This document shows, in pieces, positions 10,307-22,039 of a stretch of DNA of 64,000 nucleotides. Position numbers and translations under genes: made by a program. The notes below the pieces were generated by a model. It saw nothing but the letters and a program-made list of their open reading frames with translations. It did not search any database and was not told the origin of the DNA. The DNA comes from Dryas octopetala (lineage: Eukaryota; Streptophyta; Magnoliopsida; Rosales; Rosaceae): assembly GCA_963921425.1 (NCBI GenBank), contig OY992840.1, forward strand, positions 14,982,621 to 15,046,620, in the 5' to 3' direction. Numbering within the stretch: position 1 is the first letter of the stretch; the number at the start of each line of letters is the position of its first letter.

Positions 10307-10911
10307 CCCCGATGGGTAGAGGTTCTCGACCTTTTGATCGGATAATATTTGTGAGTAAGGCGCTCTGCCAACAAATTCAGTGGATAACTTTTAATCTTAG
10401 CTTTGTAATATCATAAATTCAAAGATGTTTGAGTAAAAGGGAAAATGGAATCATAACACTTTGTCACATTTATCATTTATGGATTCATAATCCTCGAATT
10501 TATAATACATAGTTAGTATTTAAAACAAGCAAAAACAAGTATAGCTTAGAATCCAAATTTGTAAGCATATCACAATATGCTTGTGTTCACCTTTTATCAA
10601 TTCCATGACATGCACTTTCAACATTAAATAACAAGTTTCGATGAATTAAGTGCTGGGAGACGGATTTTAAATCTTATACCAAAGGGTGCTTTTTCTTTGA
10701 TCCCATGCTTATAATAATAATTATAGAAGTAGAAATCAAATAACTATTTGATAAAACAAATTAGTACTGGAGCTGCATGCCTAATGCCTAGCATTAGAGA
10801 AATTTAACATAATTAACTTCATGTTTATTAACTCGGGTTTGGTGGTTTGACATCAAAATGATTGTAAAATCAATCACATATATAACACATAGATACATAG
10901 AGAAAAAGAAG
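10307..10911. other. duplicated intergenic unit
   Basis: Parts resemble 22540-22810 and 14150-15560 (CACTTTCAACAT, then GATCCCATGCTTATAATA, then ACTGGAGCTGCAT). Bases near 10850 match the gene 1 upstream stretch GGTTTGACATCAAAATGATT. No gene is seen. Confidence 0.5.
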
Positions 10912-11025
10912 ATGTTAATTAAATCTCCTGAAAATGCTACAGAAGTTGAATATTGAAGCATTCTTCTCTTTGTTTCAACCTTTTTCCTTCACACTACTAC
11001 TTGTGCACATTTTCCTCATCCTTAA
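10912..11025 (+). pseudogene. CYP71 exon-1 start relic
   Basis: Begins ATGTTAATTAAATCTCCTG, the paralogues' start with a four-base duplication that shifts the frame. It continues through CTGCTACAGAAGTTGAATATTG and TTTTCCTCATCC, then breaks off inside the membrane-anchor region. Confidence 0.85.
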
Positions 11026-11690
11026 CGGTGCTATAGCATTGCACCATTGATTTTGCTATTGCTGTAACCATGATATAACTATAGACAAAACCAATTTACA
11101 GATGCTCTAATGGATGTTATTTTGAATCTGCAGCACCTATCAAAGGTAAAGTCTTGGTTCTCTCTAGGGGTAATAAGGTCCTTCTCTAGATCCAGCTCAC
11201 CTGTTCTGACCCCATTCAAGAGATAGAGACAGAGAGACAGAGAGACAGAGTGACAGAGTGACAGAGAGACAGAGGGCCAGAAGGGTCGTCAAAGCTGAAA
11301 ATGCCTTTGCATGAAAGTAAACAACAAATATCTCTTGCGTGCTACTCTTCCAGTCTTCCTTGATTGCAATTTTGTCGTTCCGTCAATTTTTCTTTCTCCT
11401 TTTTTCTTTTTTCTGTTTTTTAAAAAACAATTTTCTTTCTCCTTTGGTGTGCTTTTAAAATATAGTCAGTGCCCTGATTCAAAGTGAGTAGTTACTAAGG
11501 TGTATTAATGCGACCGGAATCTAGTAAATCTATTATTTTAACAGTTAAATTGTTGGCGGCAGACTGACAGTAGGCATCTAGTGAATATTGTGGGCCATCG
11601 TATGACATGGGGCTGCGGACTTGTTAATGTTGAATATGTTGATCAGCAAGTGGCAAAGCCCAGTGGCACTGATATAGATCTTCTATATAA
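11026..11690. other. duplicated intergenic unit with GACAGA repeat
   Basis: A short GACAGA-type microsatellite occupies 11219-11274. Bases 11100-11540 repeat the unit seen at 7200-7620, and 11590-11680 is the distal promoter shared with gene 3 (CATCGTATGACATGGG, GGACTTGTTAATGTTGA). No gene is seen. Confidence 0.55.
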
Positions 11691-11762
11691 ATGGACCACC
11701 AAAATTCATATATATATATATATATATAAAACCGTACACATAAACATAGAGAGAAGAAGAAG
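11691..11762 (+). promoter_or_regulatory. core promoter and leader of gene 4
   Basis: TATATAAA at 11694-11701 precedes TGGACCACC. A TA repeat and the shared ACATAAACATAGAGA leader follow. Confidence 0.6.
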
Positions 11763-12718
11763 ATGTTAAATCTCCTGAAAATGTTGCAAGAGCTGAATAT
11801 TAATGCTCTTGAAGCATTCTTCTCTTTGCTGCAACCTTTTTACATCACACTACTTCTTCTGCCCATTTTCCTCACCCTTGTATACAAACGGTCCTCCACT
11901 ACTACCACTCCAACATTAAACCCACCACCTTCTCCACCAAAGCTCCCCATCATTGGAAACCTTCACCAATTGGGTTTGTACCTTCATCGCTCACTTGAAG
12001 CTTTATCTCTACGCCATGGCCCTCTCATGCTCCTCCATTTCGGAAGCAAGCCAATCCTTGTTGTCTCATCGGCTCAGGCTGCCTGCGAGATCATGAAAAC
12101 CCATGATCTCACATTCTCCGACAGACCCAAGTCCACTGTCTTTGAGAAGCTTGTCTACAATTATAAAGACATAGCAACGGCGCCATATGGTGAGTATTGG
12201 AGGCAGACGAGAAGTGTATGTGTGTTAAATCTTGTCAGCAACAAAAGGGTTCGATCTTTTCGTGCTGTTAGGGAAGAGGAAATGAAATCCATGATCAACA
12301 AGATAAAGCAGTCCTCCTCATCATCATCAGTTGTGAATTTAACCGAAACGCTTATGACGCTTACTAGTGATGTTATCAGTAGAGCGGCTCTGGGGAGGAA
12401 GTACAGCAATGGCGAAAGTGGGAGGGAGTTTAAGCAGCTTTTTGAAGAGTTTATAGAATTATTGGGAGCACTCATTATTGGGGACTTTATCCCATGGCTT
12501 TCTTGGTTCACCTATGTCAATGGTGTGGACGCTAAATTAGACAAGATGGCTAAGAGGTTTGATGACTTTTTAGACAAAGTGGTTCAAGAGCATATGGATG
12601 CTAGCGTTGAGAAGGAGGATGATGACAAGGATTTTGTGGACGTTTTACTTGATGTTCAGAAACAAAACACCCTTAGTGTTCCTATTGAAAGAGATAGCAT
12701 AAAGGCTATCATCCTGGT

Positions 12719-12766
<48 letters not shown>

Positions 12767-13447
12767 ACGTATCTATGTATTAGTTTGAGGTCACTTATAT
12801 TTTGTCAACCTTGGTTGATAATATTCTTGTAGGATGTGTTTGCTGCTGGCACTGATACCTCGTATACAGCCATAGACTGGACAATGGCTGAACTTCTAAG
12901 GCATCCAAGGGTCATGAACAAATTGCAAAAAGAGGTAAGGGGATTAGTTGGAAACAGAGAAGACATAATAACAGAGGATGATTTGGTTGGAATGCCCTAC
13001 TTGAAGGCAGTGTTGAAGGAGGCTCTTCGGTTACATCCTCCATTTACATTACTATTACCCCACAAATCGACCCGAGATGTGAAAGTAAATGGTTACGACA
13101 TCAAAGCCAACACACAAGTTATGGTGAATGCATGGCAAATTGGAAGAGATCCCAAGGCATACAACAAACCCGAGGAATTCGAGCCAGAGAGGTTCATGAA
13201 TAGTGATGTAGATTATATAGGAAACGACTTCGATTTGCTTCCATTTGGGAGTGGCAGGAGGCGCTGCCCAGGAATTCATTTTGCCATGACTCTTCTTGAG
13301 GTTGCGTTGGCAAATCTGGTGTACAAGTTCAATTGGGAATTGCCTGGGGGAGCAACACCAGAGGATGTAGACATGACTGAATCCACTGGCATAGCCACAC
13401 ACAGAAAATATCATCTTAAAGCTGTTGCTACTCCATTTTCTTTCTGA
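11763..13447 (+). CDS. cytochrome P450, CYP71 family (cluster gene 4)
   Basis: Exons are 11763-12716 and 12833-13447 (522 aa), in phase 0. The intron opens with a long (CT)n tract. It has the membrane anchor, [13 protein letters not shown]-helix AGTDTS, EALR (E381), PERF, and haem loop FGSGRRRCPG with Cys 463. Its closest relative in the window is gene 3: both have [15 protein letters not shown] and [10 protein letters not shown]. These differ from the LHPPLPLL type of genes 1, 2, 5 and 6 in a region that lines the substrate pocket in P450s. All parts needed for activity are present. Confidence 0.92.
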
Positions 13448-13602
13448 AATTTAGATACAGGGAATATAAATAGATTTTCAATTTCACATGCATTAACTTT
13501 TCTACTCCTCATGTAATTAGTTTATATAAGGGCTTACCCCAATGGAATAATACACACTGATCTCTTCCAATTTCTCTCTTGCACTCTCTCGCTTTTCTCT
13601 CT
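13448..13602. other. 3' flank of gene 4
   Basis: Likely 3' untranslated region with a CT-rich end near 13570-13600. No gene is seen. Confidence 0.4.
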
Positions 13603-13611
13603 ATTTGACAA

Positions 13612-14006
13612 GGGATTAATGTCATTTTGCTCCCCAGACTATTACACATGTATCAGTTTGCTCCCCAGACTTCTAATTTGGAAAATTAAGGACCCTGACT
13701 TTTTCAATTTTGCCAATTAAGATTATTCCGTCAATTTATACATTTTTCATCTAAAATGTCGAGATGATCAAGCAAAATTTAGCAAGAAATAAAAGAGGAA
13801 AAATGATGCATGAGGAAAAAATGATAAGATCTAATTGGAAGGGACCATTTTGCCCTCAAAGATTTGGATAAAAAATGTGTAAATTGACAAAAGAACCTCA
13901 ATTGGCAAAATTGAAAAAGTCAGAGTCCTTAATTTTCCAAATTAGAAGTCTGGGGAGCAAACTGATACAAGTGTAATAGTCGGGGGAGCAAAATGGTATT
14001 AATCCC
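13612..14006. mobile_element. Mutator-like MITE, 395 bp
   Basis: The ends are inverted: GGGATTAATGTCATTTTGCT on the left, AGCAAAATGGTATTAATCCC on the right. The arms are about 120 bases. Perfect 9-bp target duplications ATTTGACAA flank it (13603-13611 and 14007-14015), typical of Mutator-like elements. The interior is short and non-coding. Confidence 0.9.
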
Positions 14007-14015
14007 ATTTGACAA

Positions 14016-14377
14016 TATTGATCAAATATTGTTAAACTCATAAATTAATTCAAACTTGACACTCACTCAAACTATAAAACAAACAGAATCGCCACTAACG
14101 TGATTGCTGCTTTACTTGAAGCCATAGGAAGTAAAGCTGGAGAGGGAGAGAGTATTTACAGATCAATATAACAGAACAACAGTACTGATACATGCACCAA
14201 TGTTGAACTTAAACTTGATTATTGGTTAAAATTGTCACAACTCACACATTCTGTTTTATATGTACATAAATAAATCTAATGCAGGGGATACAGTAGTTCA
14301 TAAGTTGCTTTCTTTGTTTCAAGTAAGGTTGTTGATCCCATGCTTATACTACTAATCATGGAAATCAATCCAATTAA
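14016..14377. other. duplicated upstream segment
   Basis: From about 14150 this matches 22610-22790 upstream of gene 6 (ACTGATACATGCACCAATGT, then GTTTTATATG, then TGATCCCAT). No gene is seen. Confidence 0.6.
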
Positions 14378-14386
14378 TAACTGTTA

Positions 14387-15313
14387 GGGTTAAATACATT
14401 TTTGGTCTACGAACTTTGAGTGATTTCTTAATTTGGTGCACCAATTTTGAAACGTGACAAAATAACCCCGAATTATCCAATTTGTGTCAATTCAGGATTT
14501 TCCGTCCAAATATCTAACGGAAGCTGACGTGGCCGTTAAATGCTGATGTGGCGCACTGAATGTGCGCCACGTGTCACCTCTTTTATTTTATTTTCAGATT
14601 TTTTCTATTTTCCTATTTTTATAAACTTTAAAAATTAATTAAAAATAGCTCCGGACTCATAAAAATACACGGAAAATTCCTACTATCTCGCCTTAACTAG
14701 TACTAATTTATTATGGGGCCAAATTACCAATTTGCCCTCTGAGAGTTTCCAGAAAATTTGGGAAGTTCAAATTTATTTCTAAAAAATTAAAATACTCTAG
14801 ACTCTTTGGAAATTCATAGAATAATCTCCCGAACTTCAAAAAATATGAGGTTTGCACCGTTGGTCTTCTAAAAACTAACACTACCTTTCTCGTGAACACT
14901 TACTACCCAAAAGACCTCTCGGTCTTAGAGGGCAAATTTAGACTTCCCAAATTTTTTAGAAACTCTCAAAGGACAAATTGGTAATTTGGTCCCATAATAA
15001 ATTTGGACTAGTTAAGACGAGGTTGTAGGAATTTTTCATGTATTTTTATGAGTCCGGAGCTATTTTTAATTAAATTTTAAAGTTTATAAAAATAGGAAAA
15101 TAGAAAAAATCTGAAAATAAAATAAAAGAGGTGACACGAAATGTGCGCCACGTCAGCGTTTAACGGCCACGTCAGCTTCTGTTAGATATTTGAACGGAAA
15201 ATCCTGAATTGACACAAATTGGATAATTCGGGGTTATTTTTATCACGTTTCAAAATTTGTGGACCAAATTGAGAAACCGCTCAAAGTTCGTGGACCAAAA
15301 ATGTATTTAACCC
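14387..15313. mobile_element. 927-bp foldback element, Mutator-like
   Basis: Almost the whole element is one inverted repeat folding around about 14850. The left end is GGGTTAAATACATTTTTGGT and the right end is its complement. Perfect 9-bp duplications TAACTGTTA lie at 14378-14386 and 15314-15322. The homologous segment upstream of gene 6 (near 22770) lacks the element, giving an empty-site comparison. The arms contain several CACGTCAGC/GTGGCGC motifs. No transposase frame exists; the 62-aa frame on the - strand is a product of the arm. Confidence 0.92.
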
Positions 15314-15322
15314 TAACTGTTA

Positions 15323-15740
15323 ATAGAAGAAATTGGTACTGGAGCTGCATATGTGTGGCATTACCGAGTTGAATTAGTATAACTTAATTAATGTCGAACT
15401 CTTCAGTACCGTTGAAGGGTGAAGGGTGAAGGGTGAAGGGATGGAACTAATCTTTTCCATGTCACCATTTAATTAAGTATTGTTGATCATGCCCCTTGGG
15501 GGGATCATGCCCTTGGGGCTGTTGACGATGATCCAAATATTGTTAATCTTGAATTCTAGTTTTAAAGTCACAGCTCTTATCTCTAACCTAATCATAATCT
15601 TTACCCCACCTACCATCACCACTTAAACTAACTCCAATAACTTCTATTATTAGCCACTTTCAAACAAGTTTATCATAAAAAATAAAAAAAGTCAACTCCT
15701 GGGGCCATTTAAATATTGTCGATCAAGTCACACGGGGCAT
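15323..15740. other. duplicated upstream segment
   Basis: Bases 15330-15550 match 22790-22985 (ACTGGAGCTGCATATGTGT, CAGTACCGTTGAAG, GATGATCCAAATATTGTTAA). A GAAGGGT heptamer is repeated four times near 15411-15441. No gene is seen. Confidence 0.6.
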
Positions 15741-15846
15741 TATTGTTAAGAAAGCAGCTTTGCTCACCCTCTTTAACTTAGATGTATGCTCACCTCTTAT
15801 CTAAAATGTTGTCATGTGTTTAAAGAACTGACTATGAGTTAATTTA

Positions 15847-15891
15847 GAGGGCTGCTATTTGCACACCCTTTTCTTCTTTTTGCACATCCTT

Positions 15892-15934
<43 letters not shown>

Positions 15935-16473
15935 AAGGAAAAAGACCTTATACCCCATCCATTTTTCTTTTTGCACACCCTTCCTAAACAGAAAAAAAAA
16001 AAAAATCACACACACACACACTTCATCCCCATCTCCCCCCCCCCCCGTACACACCCCCTCACCCACACACCTCCTCCCCACCTCTCCTCTCTCCGGCACA
16101 CACCCATCCCCGAGCAGCCTACCACCACCGGCGACCACCCCACCCTCTCTTCTTTTTCTTCCCCTACCCCGACCACCCCACTCTCTCTTCTTTTTCTTCC
16201 CCCTACCCCGACCACCTCCCTTCTTCCAGCTAGCTCACCGTCGCGCGCCGGAGAGAAGAGAAGTTAAAAAAAAATTGGAGCAGGTTCGGTGGACCAGTGC
16301 CGAACCCGATGGTTTCGTTTGGTAGGTACCCACGAACAATCCTATTCTATTCGGCGGGTACCTGTTGAACGAAACCACCGGGTTCGGCACAGGTCCACCG
16401 AACCCGCTGCAATTTTTTTTTTTAAATTTGTTTGGATGTCTGCTTGGGTGAGAGGAGAGAGGGAAAGATAGAT

Positions 16474-16512
<39 letters not shown>

Positions 16513-18511
16513 GGTGAAGAATGTGGTGGCTGTTTGTAGGTGGTGCATGCGGGGAGGAGGGATTGGGGAGGGCTCAGAGATGTGAGGAGGGGAGGGCTCG
16601 AGAGGAGGTGGCTGGGGTGGGGGGAAGAAGAAAAAGAAGAGAAAGGATGGGGGGTGGGCTTCGACGATGAAGAAGAAAAAAAAAAGAAATTTGCAGGTGA
16701 GCGGTGGGGTGTGCACGGGGGGGAGCTGGGGATGGGGGTGTGTGTTAGTTTCTAGGATTTGTTATATTGGCTATTTTCCTCGTCAAAACAATTGTATTTA
16801 TTTTTAGTTAAACACTCACAAGCTCTAGACTAGATTAAGGACAAGTTCAGCTGCATTGAAGAAGTCAAGAATGAACAAAGACACAAGTTATACTGCACTT
16901 CATTCATTTCATGAAATTAACAGTTTTTTGTCTATTTGACTAGTCATTCACTGATCATAAAGAACAATGTTTTTCACGTACAGTGGTTGATACTTAAGTC
17001 ACAGTCACTACAGTGGGGCCATTTCGGGTTTTACTCTTACAGCCCATTTCATTGAAAGCCCATGTTCTGTTTTTTACTAAACATGCATGTGCATTGCACA
17101 TGGCTTGGTTCCCCTACTGTATCAATCAGATCTGATTGCTCCTTTGCCATTCACACCACACACCTTCACACATCAGCACTATTCATCATCTTCCCCATTT
17201 CTGATTTTTGCAAAATAAAGCAAAATTCCTTTTTACAGCTCCTCATTCCTATCCTTAGTAATACTAGGATACCCCTCTAGGACAAAGAGAATATGCCCCT
17301 CATTCGTCTCTTGTGGACAGCCATTGATTGGCTTCCACGTGGCTCGGGCAAACATGAAAGTTGCGTGGGTGTATACGGGTATAAGGGGCATTCTGTTCAG
17401 ATCTTTTTGGTGTGGCGCATGAGCACTTTGGGTGTGTATTTTTCGGGTTTTATGCCTGGGTATTTTTGAGGTTAAGTGCTCATCTTTAACATTTTCAGAA
17501 TATGGTCTTTTAATTCTTGAAAAATCAAAAAGATTTCCTGAACTTGTTTTGTTTCATTTAAAATTCTAAATGGGTTTGAGTGCTTAAATCTTTTCATACA
17601 TTCTTCAAACACATTTATTTTAGATTTTAGTTGAAGGATTCAATATCAACCTTTTCATGCCTATAGCTTGAGAAGGTTGATCTTTGTTTTAGAATCCCAC
17701 ATTGGCATATCATGTTCATGCATTGATGAATCTACTGGGCTTGGTGCGAATTGGTGCCATGGGTTGATGAGCTTGGAGTTGGAGCTGCCTTCTTCATGAA
17801 TGACCGATTGCCTTGCTTATGGAAGTTGCACAAAGGGGTAAGAAAGCTGCCACTTAGTCTAGGACTTAGTGATTGAGCTTGTGTGCTGTGTGCTCCCTTT
17901 GTATTGAACTTCTTATTTAGTGGATTGCCTGGTCAGCTGGATAAACCCCCAGTTTTTACCCTTTGTGGTTTTTCTGGGTAAACATCTTGTGTGCATTTGT
18001 CTTTCTTGTTTGTGTTGTTATGCTTACTGACTCACTCAACTTTTAAACACAAATCTGTACTGTAGCTATATGCTTGAAATTGATATATGCCTTATATAAC
18101 TGTCTAGCTAATCACACACCACTGTAGTTGTGGATAACACTGGGATGCCTACTGTGATGGGTCCTCTGAGTGTATAGGATGTCACTTGATCCTTGGTGTG
18201 TTTGATTTGTGTTGTTTACAGAAGTGATTTTTGGTTTTTAGAAGTCAATCTGGAGTTTCATATTTTCGTTACTGAACCGTCTGAGTTGTGTTTGTTTGAC
18301 TAGTTCGTGAGTGATCACATAAACCAAAAATTGGGGTCCGATCACTGAAAGTGAAATTAATCAAGTTTATTAAGTGAACAGATCACCTAAATTAAACTTT
18401 CAGTGTGTGGGTGAGGGAAGGGCCAAATGGTTTTTTTCTTTGAGTTTTTTTTTTTTTTTTTCAGAAAGGGTGTGCAAAAAGAAATTTAGGGGTGTGCAAA
18501 TAGCAGCCCTC
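15847..18511. mobile_element. hAT-like element nested in the Mutator-like element
   Basis: The ends are inverted: GAGGGCTGCTATTTGCACAC on the left, GTGTGCAAATAGCAGCCCTC on the right. Arms of about 100 bases run through an A/T homopolymer. Perfect 8-bp duplications TTAATTTA lie at 15839-15846 and 18512-18519, as for hAT elements. The interior holds a C/T-rich part, a hairpin and a G/A-rich part (15960-16750), then 1.6 kb of unrecognised sequence. Part of it (about 17640-18010) has the look of a retrotransposon LTR, but I cannot prove this. No transposase is seen. Long purine or pyrimidine frames here are low-complexity artefacts. Confidence 0.88.
16277..16410. repeat. hairpin inside the hAT-like element
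   Basis: Two arms of about 60 bases are inverted copies: left from CAGGTTCGGTGGACC through GCCGAACCCGATGGTTTCGTT, right its complement ending GGTCCACCGAACCCGCTGC. About ten bases form the loop. Confidence 0.85.
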
Positions 18512-19512
18512 TTAATTTATTGTATTTAATTATTTATGATGTTATAATGATGAGAGAGAAAAATATTTTGGCAACTTTTTTCTACTTTTACCCTTATTTT
18601 GTATTACTCAACTTTTTTATTACCCATTAATTTCTCTTTTCTCTTTTATTTAATTATTTCTAATAAGTTTTGCTTCTTTTATTTTTTTGCTCTTCTCCAG
18701 TACACCTTCAGTACCCAAAAACCACATCCATTTAATAATTTTTGCTTTTTTTTTTTTTTGCTCTTCTCCTATACGCCTTCAGTACCCAAAAAACCACATC
18801 CATTTTTCTAGGTCTTCTCCTGTATACACCTTTATCAATTTTTTTAATTAATTAAAAAAATATTCCAACAACACATTTTTTGGGTCTAAGAATTCTTCTC
18901 TCTTGTCTCATACATGACCTTTTCAAATCAAACAAATTCTTAGGCCAATCCAAGATTTTGCAGCATTTGAAGAGAGAAGAATAGTTTCAACCACATAATT
19001 TTTTTTTTTTTAACTTATGTAATTTTTTTATTGGATTTTCTATATATGCAAATAAGTTGTTTTAGATTTTTGTTTGGCCAACATTTTAGATTAAACTTTG
19101 CAAATGAGTTTTTTGTTCGAATTGCAAATGTATTGTTGGAATATTTTATTTTTTAATTAATTAAAAAAATATATAAAAGTGCATACAGGAGAAAACCCTA
19201 AAAAAAAAAATGGATGTGATTTTTTGGGTATTGGAGATGTACTGGAGAAGAGCAAAAAAACAAAAGACGCAAAAATTATTAGAAATAATTAAATAAAAGA
19301 GAAAAGAGAAATTAATGGGTATTAAAAAAGTGAAAAAAAAAAAAAAAAGTTGAATAATAAAATACAAGGGTAAAAGTATAAAAGAGTTGTCAAATTATAG
19401 GGTAAAACGTACTCATAATACAATAAATTAACTCATAGTTAATTTTTTAAACACATGGTAACATTTTATTAGATGGGAGGTGAAGGTGAGCAAAACTGCT
19501 CTCTATTGTTAA

Positions 19513-19708
19513 TCGTTGAATATTGAGCAAGTGGCAAAGTACCCAAGCCAAGAAAAAGAATGAATATTGTCAATCATTGGACATGGGGCATTAATTATTA
19601 ATTGTTGATGTTGAGCAAGTGGCAGGCAAAGTACCCAAGCTCTGATCTTGATCTTATAAATGGACCACCGCAATCACATATATTAGACACATAAACATAG
19701 AGAAGAAG
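19513..19708 (+). promoter_or_regulatory. promoter of gene 5 next to the transposon
   Basis: TATAAA at 19655-19660 precedes TGGACCACC and the shared leader. The distal promoter motif TGAGCAAGTGGCA...AAAGTACCCAAGC occurs twice, at about 19519-19550 and 19613-19640. The Mutator-like element ends at 19503, so only about 200 bases of native promoter remain attached. Confidence 0.65.
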
Positions 19709-21388
19709 ATGATGTTAAATCTAAGCTGGCAAATGCTGGAAGAGCTGAATATTGAAACACTCTTCTCAAGCTTGTTGCAACCTTCTTCCTTCTTCACACT
19801 ACTACTTGTGGCCATTTTCCTCATCCTTGTATACAAATGGTCCTCCACTACTACCACAGCATTAAACCCACCACCTTCTCCACCAAAGCTTCCTATTATT
19901 GGCAACCTTCCCCAATTAAGTATGTCCCCTCATCGCTCACTTCAAGCCTTATCTCAACGCCATGGCCCTTTCATGCTCTTCCATTTCGGAAGCCTGCCAG
20001 TCCTCATTGTCTCGTCGGCTGAGGCTGCCCGTGAGATCTTGAAAACCCATGACCTCGTATTCTCCGACAGACCCAAGTTGACCGTCTTTAAGAAGCTTTC
20101 CTACAATTACAAAGACGTTGCAACAGCACCTTATGGTGAGTATTGGAGGCAGATGAAACGTATATTTGTTCTAAATCTTTTGAGCAACAAAAGGGTTCGG
20201 TCTTTTCGAGCTGTGAGGGAAGAGGAAACAAAATCCATGATCACCAAGATAAAGCAGTCCTCATCATCAGTTCTGAATTTAAGCAAAATTTTTGTGACGC
20301 TTACAAATGATGTCGCCTGTAGAGTGTCTATTGGGAGGAAGTGCAGTGATGAAGAAAATGGTAGAATGTTTCTGGAGTTTTTGGGGGAGTTTATGGAGTT
20401 ATTGGGAACTCCTAATATTGGGGATTTTATCCCATGGCTTGCTTGGTTGAACAATGTCAATGGTTTGAACGCTAGATTAGACAAGGTGGCTAAGCAGTAT
20501 GATGACCTTTTAGATGGAGTGGTTCAAGAGCATATGGGTCGTAGTTCAAAGGGTGAAAATCATCATGGTCATGTTCATATTCAGAAGGAGGATGATGAGA
20601 AGAATTTTGTGGAAGTTTTACTTGGGATTCAGAAAGAAAACTTGCTTGGTTTTCCTATTGATAGAATTACCATAAAGGCTCTCATCTTGGTAATCAACTC
20701 TCTCTCTTTCTCTCTCTCCCTCTCCTACGATTAATTAATTTAATCATCCTTGGTTAATCAATATTAGTTCTTGCAGGATATGTTTGCTGCTGGCACTGAC
20801 ACCACATATACAGCCCTAGAGTGGGCAATGTCTGAGCTTTTAAGGAATCCAAGGGTCATGAACAAATTGCAGAAGGAGGTGAGGGGGATAGTAGAAACCG
20901 AAAGAGACGTAACAGAGGATGACTTGGTTGGAATGCACTACTTGAAGGCAGTGATGAAGGAGACTCTTCGCTTACATCCTCCACTTGCATTACTACTTCC
21001 CAGGAAGTCAACCCAAGATGTGGAAATAAATGGTTACAACATTAAAGCCAACACACAGGTTGTGATGAATGCATGGGCAATTGGAAGAGATCCCAAGTCA
21101 TACAACAAGCCAGAGGAGTTCGAGCCAGAGAGGTTCATGAATAGCAGTGTAGATTATAAAGGGAACGACTTCGAACTCATTCCATTTGGGAGTGGCAGGA
21201 GGGGCTGCCCTGGAATTCAGTTTGCCATGTCTTCTTTTGAGATTGCTTTAGCAAGTATAGTGCACAAGTTCAATTGGGCATTGCCCGGTGGAGCTAGAGC
21301 AGAGGATTTAGACATGACTGAATCCACTGGCTTAACAACACATAGAAAATATCCACTTAAAGCGGTTCCTATTCCATTTTCTTGCTGA
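19709..21388 (+). CDS. cytochrome P450, CYP71 family (cluster gene 5)
   Basis: Exons are 19709-20689 and 20777-21388 (530 aa), in phase 0. The acceptor is GCAG where the other copies have GTAG. Two ATGs stand side by side (19709 and 19712). The first is used here; the second aligns with the paralogues. It has the membrane anchor, [12 protein letters not shown], helix-C EYWRQMKRI, I-helix AGTDTT, ETLR (E389), PERF, and haem loop FGSGRRGCPG with Cys 471. It is closest to gene 2 in exon 2 ([26 protein letters not shown]) but keeps the I-helix threonine and the TATA box. Confidence 0.92.
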
Positions 21389-22030
21389 AATATAGATAAG
21401 AGGGAACACCCAATTGCTATATATCATATGCTTATGTACTACATCTTTTATATATAAATCAGATGACACTGTGCAATAAAGAAAACTGATACACCAACTA
21501 ATGCTAAGCTAATTAATCAACTTTTTTTTGGTTATGCATATACAGCTTAATTAATTATTCCTAATATAGAGCTTAAAAAATTTGAAAAAAAAAAATAGTT
21601 CCTTAATAATTCTGAGAGGTGAGATGGTTAAGTACCTGCATCCTGCTACAAATGGATGTTATTCTGAATCTGCAGCGCCTTTCTGCTAGCAGGGAAAGAC
21701 TTGGGTCCCTCTACGTACGCCTAATCTCTAGGATCCTCTAGGATCCTCTAGATCCAGCTCCCCTGCGCTGATCCCATTCAATTGAGGAGAGAGAGAAAGT
21801 GTGTTAGGAATTAGGAAAGGACAATCCTAATGCCTTCGGAGATGAAATGGGTTACCTTAAACAAACCTCTTTTTCTTTTGTCATGAAGCTTAATCAAACC
21901 ATGGTTGGTTGCAATTTTAGCATTTCTATCTTTGTTTTTTTTCCCTCTTATCCTGTATTGCTTTAGGCGTGGTAAGTGTGGCATTGTAATTTACTAGCTT
22001 GTTAACAGGGATTTTTAAATTATAATAAAT
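21389..22030. other. 3' flank and duplicated intergenic unit
   Basis: Bases 21640-21850 match segments at 7240-7330 and 25205-25290 (GGATGTTATTCTGAATCTGC, GGGAAAGACTTGG). AGGATCCTCTAG is repeated near 21730-21750. No gene is seen. Confidence 0.5.
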
Positions 22031-22039
22031 TAATAAATC

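Larger units (their letters stand above)
15750..19503. mobile_element. Mutator-like element with long terminal inverted repeats, interrupted
   Basis: The left end GAAAGCAGCTTTGCTCACC and the right end GGTGAGCAAAACTGCTCTC are inverted copies. Perfect 9-bp duplications TATTGTTAA flank it (15741-15749 and 19504-19512). The left arm continues on the far side of an internal insertion: 15750-15846 plus 18520-about 18875 pairs with about 19125-19503. Without the insertion the element is about 1.08 kb, with a loop near 18880-19120. No transposase frame is visible. It lies about 205 bases upstream of the ATG of gene 5. Confidence 0.9.

Noticed and set aside
14387-15313. Possible microRNA precursor
   Set aside because: The arms are hundreds of bases long and flanked by a 9-bp target duplication, so it is a foldback transposon. 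Small RNAs could still arise from it.
15411-15441. Possible interstitial telomere repeat
   Set aside because: The heptamer is GAAGGGT, not TTTAGGG, and only four copies are present.
15839-16755. Several open frames of 69-124 codons on both strands
   Set aside because: They consist of proline, serine, glycine or glutamate runs from C/T- and G/A-rich tracts and a hairpin inside a transposon. No domain or splice partner.
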